A stretch of DNA of 64,000 nt from Betaproteobacteria bacterium (lineage in GTDB: Bacteria; Pseudomonadota; Gammaproteobacteria; Burkholderiales; Usitatibacteraceae): NCBI GenBank assembly GCA_016720925.1, contig JADKJR010000001.1:372001-436000 (forward strand), given 5' to 3'. The position numbers were made by a program, and so were the translations under genes. The notes beneath the pieces were generated by a model, which was not told the DNA's origin, did not search any database, and saw only the letters and a list, made by a program, of their open reading frames with translations. This document shows, one piece after another, positions 9,049-18,086 of the stretch (the first letter of the stretch is position 1; the number at the start of each line of letters is the position of its first letter).

Positions 9049-9291
9049 GGTGGCATCAGTTTCGGTGTGTGGCCGACCCCGGCAAACGCGCGGGCCTAGT
9101 GATGCTGAGGCCTGCAAGGCCACCGGAGCAGGCTTCCATGCCGATTACACATGGTGTTATGGTGGCGATGAGTTCAAGCAACTGGTCGCGACGAATGCTC
9201 GGCCCCACCAATGCCACCTTGCCAAACTCGTCCACGTATGCACCGCGAAGACATTCTTGGCAAGATCAATTCCCAGAGTGATAATCTTCAT
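9049..9291 (-). pseudogene. Decayed IS110-family transposase, N-terminal fragment
   Basis: Read on the minus strand from an ATG at 9291, the sequence gives MKIITLGIDLAKNVFAVH, the start of IS110-type DEDD transposases with the first catalytic Asp in GIDLAK. After a frameshift it continues as VDEFGKVALVGPSIRRDQ, LLELI, then CVIGMEACSG. A second shift leads to HH-stop-ARAFAGVGHTPKLM, where the stop replaces the Trp expected in the HHWAR motif. Only about 80 of the usual 300 or more codons remain, and the fragment abuts the sucD terminator. At least three lesions plus truncation make this true decay. No insertion-sequence ends were identified. Confidence 0.8.
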
Positions 9292-9424
9292 GACTTCCCC
9301 TTTCGAGTTTATTGATGAGTGACTGCATCACCATCTTGGCACTTCGATGCCGTGCGACTTCACTGCCGCTTGCTCGGGACGGGGAAGTCCCTTTCATTCG
9401 TTAGGCCGCACAGGAGATCCCGTC

Positions 9425-10240
9425 ATGTCGAAACAGTTCTGGCCTGCGTTGGCCGTCATTGCGCTTTTGCCATTGGCCTGCGTCTCAGCCGATTTCGCTG
9501 CGGTCAAGCCCACTCCCCGCGTTGAGTACTGGGAAACGCGCCTGCGACAGATCAACGACTACGTCGCCAATCGGGCATCGTTGCCTCAGGTGAAACTTCT
9601 GTTCGTCGGCGACTCAATAACTGACTTCTGGCTACTCGACGATAACCCCTGGGTCAAAGGGCAGAAGTTTGGCCGTCGAGTTTGGAACGAATCCTTCAAT
9701 TCCGCCGGTTCAGCGAACTTTGGTCTGAATGTTGGCATCTCAGGAGACCGTACGGAACACGTCTTGTACCGCCTGCTGCCGAGTTCCAAAGGTGGCATTG
9801 GACAGATCGACGCGCCTGAGCTTGATCCTGAGTTCATCGTGTTGATGGTTGGAATCAACAATACCTGGGCCCCCGAAGAACCCGTTCAGGACAGCGTATT
9901 TGAAGGCGCCAGCGCTGTCGTCCGGGCGCTGGAAGAGCGAAAGCCAAGGGCAAGAATCATCCTGCAATCATTGCTACCACTGGCTGAAGCCGCCAAGAAC
10001 CGCGATATTGTTCGTCCAGTTAACGTTCGCCTCCAATCACTCGCAGCGAGTCGGCCGGCTAAATGCATCCTCTATCTTGACCTCTATTCATCCTTTGTCG
10101 AACGAACGGGTGATCAGATCGGCAGGTACTTCAACGATGGGATTCACCCGAACGAGGCCGGTTATCGCGTCTGGCGAGATCAACTTGTTGCATTTCTTGA
10201 GGTTGCCCGCAAGTCAAGCGGTGCGACGCAATGTCATTAG
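9425..10240 (+). CDS. Exported SGNH/GDSL-family hydrolase
   Basis: A 271-residue secreted esterase- or lipase-like protein. The start at 9425 is chosen because AGGAG lies 8 bp upstream and it leaves a clean signal peptide (MSKQFWPALAVIALLPLACVSA). The frame is open back to 9347 without a ribosome site. Catalytic elements are LLFVGDSITDFW (Ser64), NFGLNVGISGDRT, the MVGINNTW block III, and NDGIHPN supplying the Asp238/His241 pair. The architecture resembles platelet-activating-factor acetylhydrolase-like GDSL proteins; the substrate is unknown. It is flanked by the IS110 remnant and a repeat-bearing spacer, so it may be accessory. Confidence 0.85.
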   Translation: MSKQFWPALAVIALLPLACVSADFAAVKPTPRVEYWETRLRQINDYVANRASLPQVKLLFVGDSITDFWLLDDNPWVKGQKFGRRVWNESFNSAGSANFGLNVGISGDRTEHVLYRLLPSSKGGIGQIDAPELDPEFIVLMVGINNTWAPEEPVQDSVFEGASAVVRALEERKPRARIILQSLLPLAEAAKNRDIVRPVNVRLQSLAASRPAKCILYLDLYSSFVERTGDQIGRYFNDGIHPNEAGYRVWRDQLVAFLEVARKSSGATQCH

Positions 10241-10526
10241 CATGCCGGTCCCGGCTATGTTTTCTATGTCGCGCGGAGGCGCTGCCAATTCGTCGCTCAA
10301 GATTTCTCCCTTCGGTCGCGGGACCGCGCAAAAGCGCGGCGCCCTGTTGCCTTTGTCGATGAACCAGAATACTGTTTTTTGAAAACCATCATCCCGAGCC
10401 GGAAGGCTACTTGGGATTACCTGTTTAAGTTGCATTGCGATGCCAAGTCGTTGACCGCCTGATCTACGTTCCTGAAGGTACTGGCAGCATCGTGAAAGCA
10501 GGGAGCGTCCCTGCGCCGCGTCGATA
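10241..10526. other. Intergenic stretch without a recognisable gene
   Basis: Downstream of the SGNH hydrolase. The only structure noticed is a short hairpin, CCGCGC-AAAA-GCGCGG (10324-10339), without a T-run. Small open frames here carry no family features. Confidence 0.5.
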
Positions 10527-10594
10527 AACACAAGCACTGGTGCGGTTCATAGGCAAAAAAGGCCCGGAAGTGCGCGCCAGTGCTTGAGTTTGTG
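10527..10594. repeat. Intergenic palindromic repeat, copy B
   Basis: Left arm ACACAAGCACTGGTGCGG, centre TAGGCAAAAAAGGCC, right arm GCGCGCCAGTGCTTGAGTTTG. It is a good match to the window's eight-copy family and sits just upstream of the UraD-AllC fusion gene. Confidence 0.85.
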
Positions 10595-10706
10595 CCTGCG
10601 ATAGCGTCAACATGGCAGCGCTGCCATGCAAGCGCAGAGACTGGTGGTATCGTTGCCTTCGTCATCGCTTTGTCAGCGCCGTCGAACTTACCCTGAAAGC
10701 GTATTC

Positions 10707-12494
10707 GTGCCGCCCACCCCGCCCACCCCGCCGACCTTAACGCTGGAAATACTCAATGCCGCCGCGCCGGCGGCCTTCGTGGACATGCTCGCCGGCACCT
10801 ATGAGCATTCGCCGTGGATCGCCGAACGTGCCGCCACGCGACGGCCTTTCCGCAGTCTGGCCGCGCTCAAGCGGGCGCTGGTCGATGCGGTGCGGACTGC
10901 CGGGCGCGACGCCCAGCTGGCGCTGATCCGCGCGCACCCGGAGCTTGCGGGCAAGGCGATGGTCGCGAATGCGCTTACGGCCGAATCGAACATCGAGCAA
11001 TCGAGGGCTGGCCTGACCGCATGCACGCCCGAAGAATTCGCCCGTATCCGGCAGCTCAACGCCGACTACCACGCGCGCTTTGGCTTTCCGTTCATCCTCG
11101 CCGTGCGCGGACCGCGCGGGTCGGGCCTGCGCAAAGCAGAAATCATTTCCACGTTTGCGCGCCGGCTGAAAAGCCACCCGGATGACGAAATCGCCGAGTG
11201 CCTGCGCAATATCCATCGCATCGCCGAAATCCGCCTCGATGACAAGTTCGCGCAGGCACCCGACCTCGGCAATCAGATCCTCGACTGGGCCGACGCGCTG
11301 GCCGTGCATAGCGATCCGGGGTTTGCCGAACGCGGCGAACTCACGGTCACGTACCTGACCGATGCGCATCGCGCGGTGGCCGGCCAACTGGCGCAGTGGA
11401 TGCGCGACTGCGGATTCGACGAGGTCACGCACGACGCTGTCGGGAATGTGGTCGGCGTCTACTATGGCGCAGATCAGACAGCAAAGCGCCTGCTGACCGG
11501 CAGCCATTACGACACCGTGCGCAATGGCGGCAAGTATGACGGCCGCCTCGGTATCCTCGTGCCGATGGCGTGCGTGCGCGAGCTGCATCGCAGCGGACGG
11601 CGCCTGCCGTTCGGACTGGAAGTCGTCGCTTTTGCCGAGGAGGAAGGACAGCGCTACAAGGCTGTGTTCCTGGGCTCGGGTGCGCTGACCGGCCATTTCG
11701 ATATGCGCTGGCTCGAGCAGAAGGACGCCGATGGCATCGCAATGCGCGAGGCCATGTTGAAAGCCGGCTTGCGGATCGAGGACATCGCGGCACTCAAGCG
11801 GGACGCATCGAAGTACCTGGGCTTCGTTGAAGTGCACATCGAACAGGGCCCGGTGCTGAATGAACTGGACCTGCCGCTCGGCATCGTGACCTCCATCAAC
11901 GGCAGCGTGCGATACGTGGGAGAAATCATCGGGCTGGCCAGCCACGCCGGCACCACGCCGATGGACCGTCGCCGTGATGCGGCCACCGCGTGCGCGGAAT
12001 TGATTCTATATGCCGAGTCACGAGCACGCGACGAACCGCATCTGGTCGCGACTGTCGGCTTGCTCGAAGTACCGAACGGCTCCATCAATATCGTGCCCGG
12101 ACGATGCAAATTCAGCCTTGACATTCGCGCCACGACCAACGACGTGCGCGATGCCTGCGAGGCCGATGTTCGCGCCGAACTGGCGCGAATTTGCGCGCAA
12201 CGCGGGTTGCACTTCACGCTTGAGGAAACGCTGCGCATCGCGGCGGCGCCGAGTGCGCCGGACTGGCAACGGCGTTGGGAGCAGGCGGTTGACGCGCTGG
12301 GGCTGCCCATCCATCGTATGCCAAGCGGCGCCGGTCACGACGCCATGAAGATGCACGAAATCATGTCGCAGGCGATGCTGTTCCTGCGCGGACTCAACGC
12401 CGGCATCAGCCACAATCCGCTGGAGGCGATCACCAACCATGACGCCGATTTATGCGTGCGGGCATTTCAGAACTTGCTTGAGCAGCTCGCTTGA
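10707..12494 (+). CDS. Bifunctional OHCU decarboxylase / allantoate amidohydrolase (UraD-AllC fusion)
   Basis: About 595 residues with two purine-catabolic domains. Residues about 10-175 are 2-oxo-4-hydroxy-4-carboxy-5-ureidoimidazoline decarboxylase: HPELAGK with the expected catalytic His77, and FGFPFILAVRG. Residues about 185-590 are an M20-type allantoate amidohydrolase (HpxK/AllC) with metal-binding GSHYDTVRNGGKYDG, AEEEGQRY and VHIEQGP. The first makes S-allantoin; the second converts allantoate to ureidoglycine. The start is uncertain: GTG 10707 gives a short Pro/Thr leader, while ATG 10626 adds an atypical extension. The gene converges on a PucG-type aminotransferase that would use the AllC product. 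Hydantoinase/carbamoylases are the main alternative for the second domain, but the UraD fusion argues against it. Confidence 0.9.
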   Translation: MPPTPPTPPTLTLEILNAAAPAAFVDMLAGTYEHSPWIAERAATRRPFRSLAALKRALVDAVRTAGRDAQLALIRAHPELAGKAMVANALTAESNIEQSRAGLTACTPEEFARIRQLNADYHARFGFPFILAVRGPRGSGLRKAEIISTFARRLKSHPDDEIAECLRNIHRIAEIRLDDKFAQAPDLGNQILDWADALAVHSDPGFAERGELTVTYLTDAHRAVAGQLAQWMRDCGFDEVTHDAVGNVVGVYYGADQTAKRLLTGSHYDTVRNGGKYDGRLGILVPMACVRELHRSGRRLPFGLEVVAFAEEEGQRYKAVFLGSGALTGHFDMRWLEQKDADGIAMREAMLKAGLRIEDIAALKRDASKYLGFVEVHIEQGPVLNELDLPLGIVTSINGSVRYVGEIIGLASHAGTTPMDRRRDAATACAELILYAESRARDEPHLVATVGLLEVPNGSINIVPGRCKFSLDIRATTNDVRDACEADVRAELARICAQRGLHFTLEETLRIAAAPSAPDWQRRWEQAVDALGLPIHRMPSGAGHDAMKMHEIMSQAMLFLRGLNAGISHNPLEAITNHDADLCVRAFQNLLEQLA

Positions 12495-12575
12495 ACTCCG
12501 CCAAGCGCTATTAAACGACTGTAATTCTGGTGTGGTGGCGATCCGGTAGGCTCACCCGCGAACGTGTGGCGACCT

Positions 12576-13806
12576 TCAGGCGACCCCGGATTCGCGAAAC
12601 GCACTCCATGCCGCATCGACCGCCGCACCGCGCGTGCCGCGATGACCCTCCGCGGCCAACACCGCTTCAAATGCCGATAGCGTCGTCATCACGCAATCCG
12701 GCCGCGCGTTGTAACCCATGGTGCCGATGCGCCAAATCTTGCCATGCAGTTTTCCGAACGATGAACCGATCTCGATGTTAAATACTTTCAACATCGCCGC
12801 GCGTACCTTGTCACCGTTGATGCCTTTCGGAATGATCACGCCGGTGATGTTAGGCATCTTGGTGGCCTTGTTGCCGAACACTTTCAGTCCCATCGCTTCC
12901 ACGCCCGCGACCATTGCATTGCCACAAGCCCTGTGACGATTCGCGACCGCATCATGCCCTTCAGCGACAAATAGCCTTGCGCATTCACGGCTGGCATAGA
13001 GCATCGAGGTCGCTTCGGTGTGGTGATTCAGCGCCTGGTCCGACCAGTAATCCATGATCATCGCGAGGTCGAAATAATTGGATTGAATGCGCCGCCCCGC
13101 GCCCGGCACATAGTCCTTCGGCCGCAATCCTTCCTCAATATGACGCCGGCGATTGATCGCCGCCGCCATCGCATCCGAGAATGGTGATCGGTGCCGCACC
13201 GGACGGGCCCATCAGACATTTCTGCAATCCTGCCGTTACGCAATCGATCTGCCAGGCATCCACCGGCAGGCGCGCACCGGCGATTGACGCGGTGGCATCA
13301 ACCTGCAGGAACACGCCGTGCTCGCGGCAGATTTTGCCGATATGTTCCAGCGGCTGCAACATCGTGGTCGAGGTATCGCCCTGACACAACGCCAACAATT
13401 TCGGCCGGTGCAATTTGATTGCGGCTTCAATCTGCTCCGGCGAAAACACGGTTCCCCATTCAGCCTCGATCACCTTTACATCCGCGCCGACGCGATGCGC
13501 AATCTCGGTCTTCAATTGCCCGAAGCGCCCGAAGCTCGCTACCAGCACGCGCTCGCCGGGTTCGATCAGCGAGACCATCACGCACTCGATCGCCGAGCGC
13601 GCGGTGCCGTCGATGACCAGCGTCCATTCGTTCTTCGTTTCGAACACCTGGCGATACAACGCCATGGCTTCTTTCATCGCGTTGCGGAAATGCGGATCGA
13701 ACTGGCCGAGCACGTGCGTGCCAAGCGCGCGTAACACGCGTGGGTCGCAATTGATCGGGCCGGGGCCCATCAGCAGGCGCGGCGGGGGAGCGATTTCTTC
13801 GAGCAT
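12576..13806 (-). CDS. PucG/HpxJ-type (S)-ureidoglycine-glyoxylate aminotransferase, interrupted by one frameshift
   Basis: A fold-type I PLP aminotransferase of the alanine/serine-glyoxylate family. The start at 13806 (MLEEIAPPPRLLMGPGP) is the normal family N-terminus. PLP features are VIDGTARSAIE, QVDATASIAGARLP, and the Schiff-base Lys in AGLQKCLMGPSG. The frame breaks at about 13179, where an extra base (ATT-C-TCG, minus strand) separates GAAPITI from SDAMAAAINRRRHIEEGLRP. Removing it gives a continuous 409-residue protein with normal ends, so a base error is more likely than decay. Beside UraD-AllC and HpxXY-like genes the likely reaction is ureidoglycine plus glyoxylate to oxalurate plus glycine. 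General alanine-glyoxylate aminotransferase is the alternative. Confidence 0.85.
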
Positions 13807-13933
13807 GGAAATATGGGCAGGGGAGTTGAATGGATCGGGAAAGATTACCAGCATTGTGGCGGGATGACATGGGCACGGCGAAAGAATCTCGATATAGTGG
13901 AGGCGATGCAAACGTGCGGAGCTGCCCAGGAAA

Positions 13934-14116
13934 ATGAACACCGCTGATATAGACAAGCTCGTCGCCGCCTCACTGCCGGCACTCGGCCTGCCCAACGATG
14001 AGGCTACGCGCAGGGGCGTCGCCAGCCACCTCACGCGCCTGTCCGCCATGGCCGAACTGGTGATGAGCATGCCGCTGGCGGATGACCTTGAAACCCCCTC
14101 CACTTTCAAGCCATGA
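13934..14116 (+). CDS. AtzG/HpxX-like small amidase subunit (DUF4089)
   Basis: A 60-residue GatC-like protein. The pattern of LVAASLPALGLPN, VASHLTRLSAMAELV and a C-terminal PLADDLETPSTF is characteristic of DUF4089, which includes AtzG of the cyanuric-acid pathway and HpxX of the oxalurate branch of purine catabolism. Such subunits stabilise the adjacent amidase. AGGA sits 3 bp before the ATG, and the stop overlaps the amidase start (ATGA), indicating translational coupling. It reads divergently from the PucG-type gene. Confidence 0.82.
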   Translation: MNTADIDKLVAASLPALGLPNDEATRRGVASHLTRLSAMAELVMSMPLADDLETPSTFKP

Positions 14117-15489
14117 GCGATGTCGTACTGAGTGCGACGGAAACCGCCCAGGCGATTCGCGAAGGATGGCTGAGCGCAGCGGCGGCGGTCGACACGTCAC
14201 TCGCGCGTATCGCCGAATCGGAGCCCGGTATCAAGGCCTTCACCGGCGTCTGGGCCGATGAAGCGCGTGCAGCCGCCGCGAAAGTCGATGCCCTGCGCAC
14301 AAGCGGAGCCACCTTGCCACCGTTGGCCGGCGTTCCCTTTGCGGTCAAGGATTTGTTCGATGTCGCCGGGCATGTCACGCTGGCCGGCAGCAAAATAAAC
14401 CGCGATAACGCACCGGCGACCGACGATGCTTTTCTGGTCGCGCAACTGAAACGTGCCGGCGCCATCTGCATCGGCGCCACCAACATGGGCGAATACGCCT
14501 ACGATTTCGTCACCGAGAATGCGCACTACGGCGCCACGCACAATCCACATCGCCACGGCTACACGGCGGGCGGCTCCTCAGGGGGATCGGCAGCGGCTGT
14601 CGCATCAGGTGAAGTGCCGCTGGCTTTGGGTTCGGACACCAACGGTTCCATCCGCGTGCCGGCCTCGCACTGCGGAATCTATGGTTTGCGCCCCACGCAT
14701 GGACGATTGTCGCGGCGCGGGGCATTCCCTTTCGTGGCCAGCATCGATAACGTTGGACCGTTCGCGCGCAATCTCGACGATCTGGCGCTGGTGTTCGATG
14801 CGTTGCAGGGGCACGACGCGCACGACGGCAATCAGGGTGAATCGGTGCCGGTGCCGGCGGTGGCGTCGATGCGTCTCGAGCGCGGATTGCGCGTGGCGCG
14901 ACTCGACGGGTTCTTCGTGGAAAATGCCACGGCCGAGGTCACGGGTGCGGTGCAGGATTTCTGCGATGCAGTGAATGTCACGCGTACGGTGACATGGCAG
15001 CAGGTCGATATCGCGCGCGCGGCGGCATTCATGATTTCCGCGGCCGAAGGCGGCGCGCTGCACCGGCAACGCCTGCGGACGCGCGCAGCGGATTTTGAAT
15101 TGGATCGCGCCCATCGCCTGATGGCGGGCGCCATGCAGCCTGCCGCGTGGGTGGCGCAAGCACATCGTTTCCGCAGTTGGTTTCGCGAGCATGTGCGCGA
15201 AAGCCTTCGCTATGTCGACATCCTGATTGCGCCCGCCACGCCGTGGCCCGCGCTGCCACACGGTACGGCCATGGCGGAACTCAATAGGCGTGAAGTGCCC
15301 GCGGCGGCCAGCGGTGGCCTGCTCACGCAGCCAATCAGCTTCATCGGGTTGCCGGTCATTTGTGCGCCGCTGCCGCGTGCCGCCGGGCAATTGCCGATCG
15401 GCGTGCAATTGATTGCCGCGCCGTGGCGGGAAGATCTGCTATTTACGTTTGCAGCGATGGCGACGCGCGAGGGCGCGTTGGCCGGCTGA
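14113..15489 (+). CDS. AtzE/HpxY-like amidase (amidase-signature family)
   Basis: A 458-residue amidase-signature hydrolase with the complete Ser-cisSer-Lys triad: Lys79 in GVPFAVKD, cis-Ser155 in AGGSSGGS, nucleophile Ser179 in GSDTNGSIRVPA. The small subunit overlapping its start marks it as the AtzE/HpxY group rather than GatA. AtzE acts on 1-carboxybiuret; the HpxXY homologues are assigned to oxalurate breakdown in Klebsiella hpx clusters. With no cyanuric acid hydrolase nearby and purine-catabolic neighbours on both sides, an oxalurate-type substrate is the better inference. Substrate specificity cannot be read from the sequence. Confidence 0.85.
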   Translation: MSDVVLSATETAQAIREGWLSAAAAVDTSLARIAESEPGIKAFTGVWADEARAAAAKVDALRTSGATLPPLAGVPFAVKDLFDVAGHVTLAGSKINRDNAPATDDAFLVAQLKRAGAICIGATNMGEYAYDFVTENAHYGATHNPHRHGYTAGGSSGGSAAAVASGEVPLALGSDTNGSIRVPASHCGIYGLRPTHGRLSRRGAFPFVASIDNVGPFARNLDDLALVFDALQGHDAHDGNQGESVPVPAVASMRLERGLRVARLDGFFVENATAEVTGAVQDFCDAVNVTRTVTWQQVDIARAAAFMISAAEGGALHRQRLRTRAADFELDRAHRLMAGAMQPAAWVAQAHRFRSWFREHVRESLRYVDILIAPATPWPALPHGTAMAELNRREVPAAASGGLLTQPISFIGLPVICAPLPRAAGQLPIGVQLIAAPWREDLLFTFAAMATREGALAG

Positions 15490-15507
15490 AAAAAAGGCCG
15501 TGACGGC

Positions 15508-15531
15508 GCGACGTAGCGACGTAGCGACGTA
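15508..15531. repeat. Three tandem copies of GCGACGTA
   Basis: An exact 8-bp unit repeated three times, 19 bp after the amidase stop. No T-run follows. Function unknown; possibly a slipped-strand expansion. Confidence 0.8.
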
Positions 15532-15651
15532 TTGGCTGTGGCATAGTTTCAATGAGGCGCGCGCTCATGCGCTGAATTGTTCATTTCCCCGTCAATGGGG
15601 AGCTAGTCCGAACCTTGTTGCTGGAATCTGCCGCCGCAATTGGAGAGTACC

Positions 15652-17679
15652 TTGTCATCCCCTTACCCGCACCTTCTCGCCCCGCTCGACCTCGGCTTCA
15701 CCACCCTCAAAAACCGTGTGCTGATGGGCTCCATGCACACAGGGCTGGAGGACAAGGCCAAGGACTTTCCGAAGCTCGCCGCGTACTTTGCCGAACGTGC
15801 GCGCGGCGGCGTGGGGCTGATCGTCACCGGCGGATTTGCGCCTAATGTGGAAGGCTGGCTGTCGCCATTCGGCTCACGCCTGGCCTCATCCAGCTCCGCC
15901 AGAAAACACCGCGTTGTCACCGACGCCGTCCACGCGGATGGTGGCAAGATCGCCCTGCAGATTCTGCACGCGGGCCGGTACGGTTACAGCCCGTTCTCGG
16001 TGGCGCCATCGAAAATCCGTTCGCCTATCACGCCGTTCACGCCACGCGAACTGTCATCGGGCGGCATTGAACGCCAGATCCGATGCTTCGTGCGCGCCGG
16101 CGTGCTGGCACGGGAAGGCGGCTACGACGGCGTCGAGGTGATGGGCTCCGAAGGCTATTTCATCAACGAATTCCTGGTGACGCACACCAATCACCGCGAC
16201 GACAAATGGGGCGGCAGCTACGAAAATCGCATGCGCCTGCCAGTCGAAATCGTCACACGCATGCGCGAAGCCGTGGGCAAGGATTTCATCATCATCTATC
16301 GCCTGTCGATGCTCGATCTCATTCCCGATGGCCAGAGTTGGGAGGAGGTGGTGATGCTGGCCAAGGCCATCGAGCGGGCCGGCGCGACCATCATCAACAC
16401 TGGCATCGGCTGGCACGAGGCGCGCGTGCCGACTATCGCCACCTCGGTGCCGCGTGCGGCGTTTGCGTGGGTGACGAAGAAGATGAAGAGCGAAGTCGGC
16501 ATTCCGCTCGTCACCACCAACCGCATCAACGCGCCCGGCGTGGCCGAGAAAATCATTGCCGACGGCTGGGCGGACATGGTGTCAATGGCGCGGCCGCTGT
16601 TGGCCGATGCCGATTTTGTCAACAAGGCCGCGACGGGCCGCACCGATGAAATCAATACTTGCATTGGCTGCAATCAGGCTTGCCTCGATCACGTTTTCAA
16701 GCAGCAGCGCGCGTCGTGCCTGGTCAATCCACGGGCGTGTCACGAAACCGAGCTGGTTTTTCGTCCGACGACAAGAAAGAAAAATATCGCCGTTGTCGGC
16801 GCCGGCCCCGCGGGCCTGGCATGCGCAACCGCGCTCGCCGAATGCGGCCATCACGTCGAGTTGTTTGATGTCGCGTCCGAGATAGGCGGCCAGTTCAATA
16901 TGGCCAAAGTCATTCCCGGCAAGGAAGAGTTTCACGAAACCCTGCGCTATTTCAGTCGGCGCATCGACGTCACCGGCGTAAAACTGAATCTCAATCGCCG
17001 CGTGTCCGCCAATGACCTGAAAACTTATGACGATGTGGTGCTTGCCACGGGCGTCACGCCACGCAACCCGAAAATTCCCGGCCAGGACATGCCGCACGTG
17101 CTGAGTTACATCGATGTCTTGTTGCACAAGAAGCCGGTCGGCAAACGTGTCGCGGTGGTGGGCGCAGGCGGCATTGGTTTCGATGTGTCCGAATATCTGG
17201 TTCAGGATGGGCACTCGCCGACACTCGATAACAACGAGTGGATGAAAGAGTGGGGCGTGGTCGATCCCTCGCAACGGCGCGGCGGCGTTGCCAAACCCGA
17301 AGTCACGCCGCCTGCCCGCGAGGTGGTATTGCTGCAACGCAAGAACTCGCAACCCGGCAAGGGGCTGGGCAAGACAACGGGCTGGATTCACCGTGCTGCA
17401 CTGAAAAAGAAAAAAGTCGAGATGATTGCCGGCGCCAATTACGAATCCATCGACGAGCGGGGACTGAATATTACCTTTGGTGAAAAGCATGAGAACCCGA
17501 CGCTGATCGAATGCGACAACATTGTGCTTTGCGCCGGGCAGGAACCGCTGCGCGAACTACAGGCGCCACTGGAAGCGGCAGGAGTGAAGGTGCATTTGGT
17601 CGGTGGTGCGTTCGAGGCGGGGGAACTGGATGCGAAGCGCGCGATCGATCAGGCGAGCAGGCTGGCGGCGGCGCTGTAG
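15652..17679 (+). CDS. fadH: 2,4-dienoyl-CoA reductase (NADPH), FadH type
   Basis: A 675-residue flavoprotein that reduces 2,4-dienoyl-CoA intermediates in unsaturated fatty-acid oxidation. The start is probably TTG 15652: GGAGAG lies 4 bp upstream and the product begins like known FadH (PLDLGFTTLKNRVLMGSMHT). Domains are an FMN-binding TIM barrel (about 1-330), a [4Fe-4S] site with Cys337, Cys340, Cys344 and Cys356, and C-terminal FAD/NADPH domains with VVGAGPAGLACA and VVGAGGIGFDV. An in-frame TTG at 15640 is the alternative start. It follows the ureide genes but belongs to a different pathway. Confidence 0.9.
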   Translation: MSSPYPHLLAPLDLGFTTLKNRVLMGSMHTGLEDKAKDFPKLAAYFAERARGGVGLIVTGGFAPNVEGWLSPFGSRLASSSSARKHRVVTDAVHADGGKIALQILHAGRYGYSPFSVAPSKIRSPITPFTPRELSSGGIERQIRCFVRAGVLAREGGYDGVEVMGSEGYFINEFLVTHTNHRDDKWGGSYENRMRLPVEIVTRMREAVGKDFIIIYRLSMLDLIPDGQSWEEVVMLAKAIERAGATIINTGIGWHEARVPTIATSVPRAAFAWVTKKMKSEVGIPLVTTNRINAPGVAEKIIADGWADMVSMARPLLADADFVNKAATGRTDEINTCIGCNQACLDHVFKQQRASCLVNPRACHETELVFRPTTRKKNIAVVGAGPAGLACATALAECGHHVELFDVASEIGGQFNMAKVIPGKEEFHETLRYFSRRIDVTGVKLNLNRRVSANDLKTYDDVVLATGVTPRNPKIPGQDMPHVLSYIDVLLHKKPVGKRVAVVGAGGIGFDVSEYLVQDGHSPTLDNNEWMKEWGVVDPSQRRGGVAKPEVTPPAREVVLLQRKNSQPGKGLGKTTGWIHRAALKKKKVEMIAGANYESIDERGLNITFGEKHENPTLIECDNIVLCAGQEPLRELQAPLEAAGVKVHLVGGAFEAGELDAKRAIDQASRLAAAL

Positions 17680-17710
17680 AGGGTTGCCTCAAGAAAGAAT
17701 TGACCATGGA

Positions 17711-17781
17711 GACCAACGAGGCCACGGAGAAGCCCATGATGCTTTTGACTTTCCTCCGCGTTCTCCGTGGTCTCTTTGGTT
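17711..17781. repeat. Imperfect inverted repeat with CCACGGAGAA / TTCTCCGTGG core
   Basis: A perfect 10-bp core (17722-17731 with 17761-17770) extends to about 21 bp per arm with mismatches, around a 29-base loop. There is no T-run. It resembles the CCTCCGTG/CTCCGTGG type of dispersed intergenic sequence known from many bacterial genomes. It lies shortly after fadH. Confidence 0.6.
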
Positions 17782-17810
17782 CAACGCCTTTCGGACGATG
17801 TAAATGCCAA

Positions 17811-17876
17811 TCTCAAGCACTGGTGCGGTAACCAGGCATAAAATGGCTTGAAAGCCTCGCCAGATATAGAGTTTGT
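17811..17876. repeat. Intergenic palindromic repeat, copy C
   Basis: Left arm TCTCAAGCACTGGTGCGG, centre CAGGCATAAAATGGC, degraded right arm CCTCGCCAGATATAGAGTTTG. The rest of the 407-bp spacer up to the formate dehydrogenase genes shows nothing further. Confidence 0.75.
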
Positions 17877-18086
17877 ACTTTGTTTTTCGTATAAATCGCT
17901 TCTTCTTGATTCCCGTCATATGGTGGCACGCGGGGCAGGGCTATTCTCTTCGGCATACAATAATTTCAACTCTCGCCGGGTGTGTGACCGCGCGGCGATA
18001 GATGCGGCGAATGCGTAGCTAAACGACATCGCGCGAAATCGGCAGGGAGCTTTTGTTGCAGGGCCCCTGCGTTTTGGAGATTCCCG

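Noticed and set aside
10737..11945. A 402-codon frame antisense to the UraD-AllC gene
   Set aside because: Shadow frame; no domain features, and the sense frame has complete catalytic motifs.
13807..14109. An N-terminal extension of the PucG-type aminotransferase frame
   Set aside because: It overlaps the divergent AtzG-like gene and carries no homologous sequence; the family start is at 13806.
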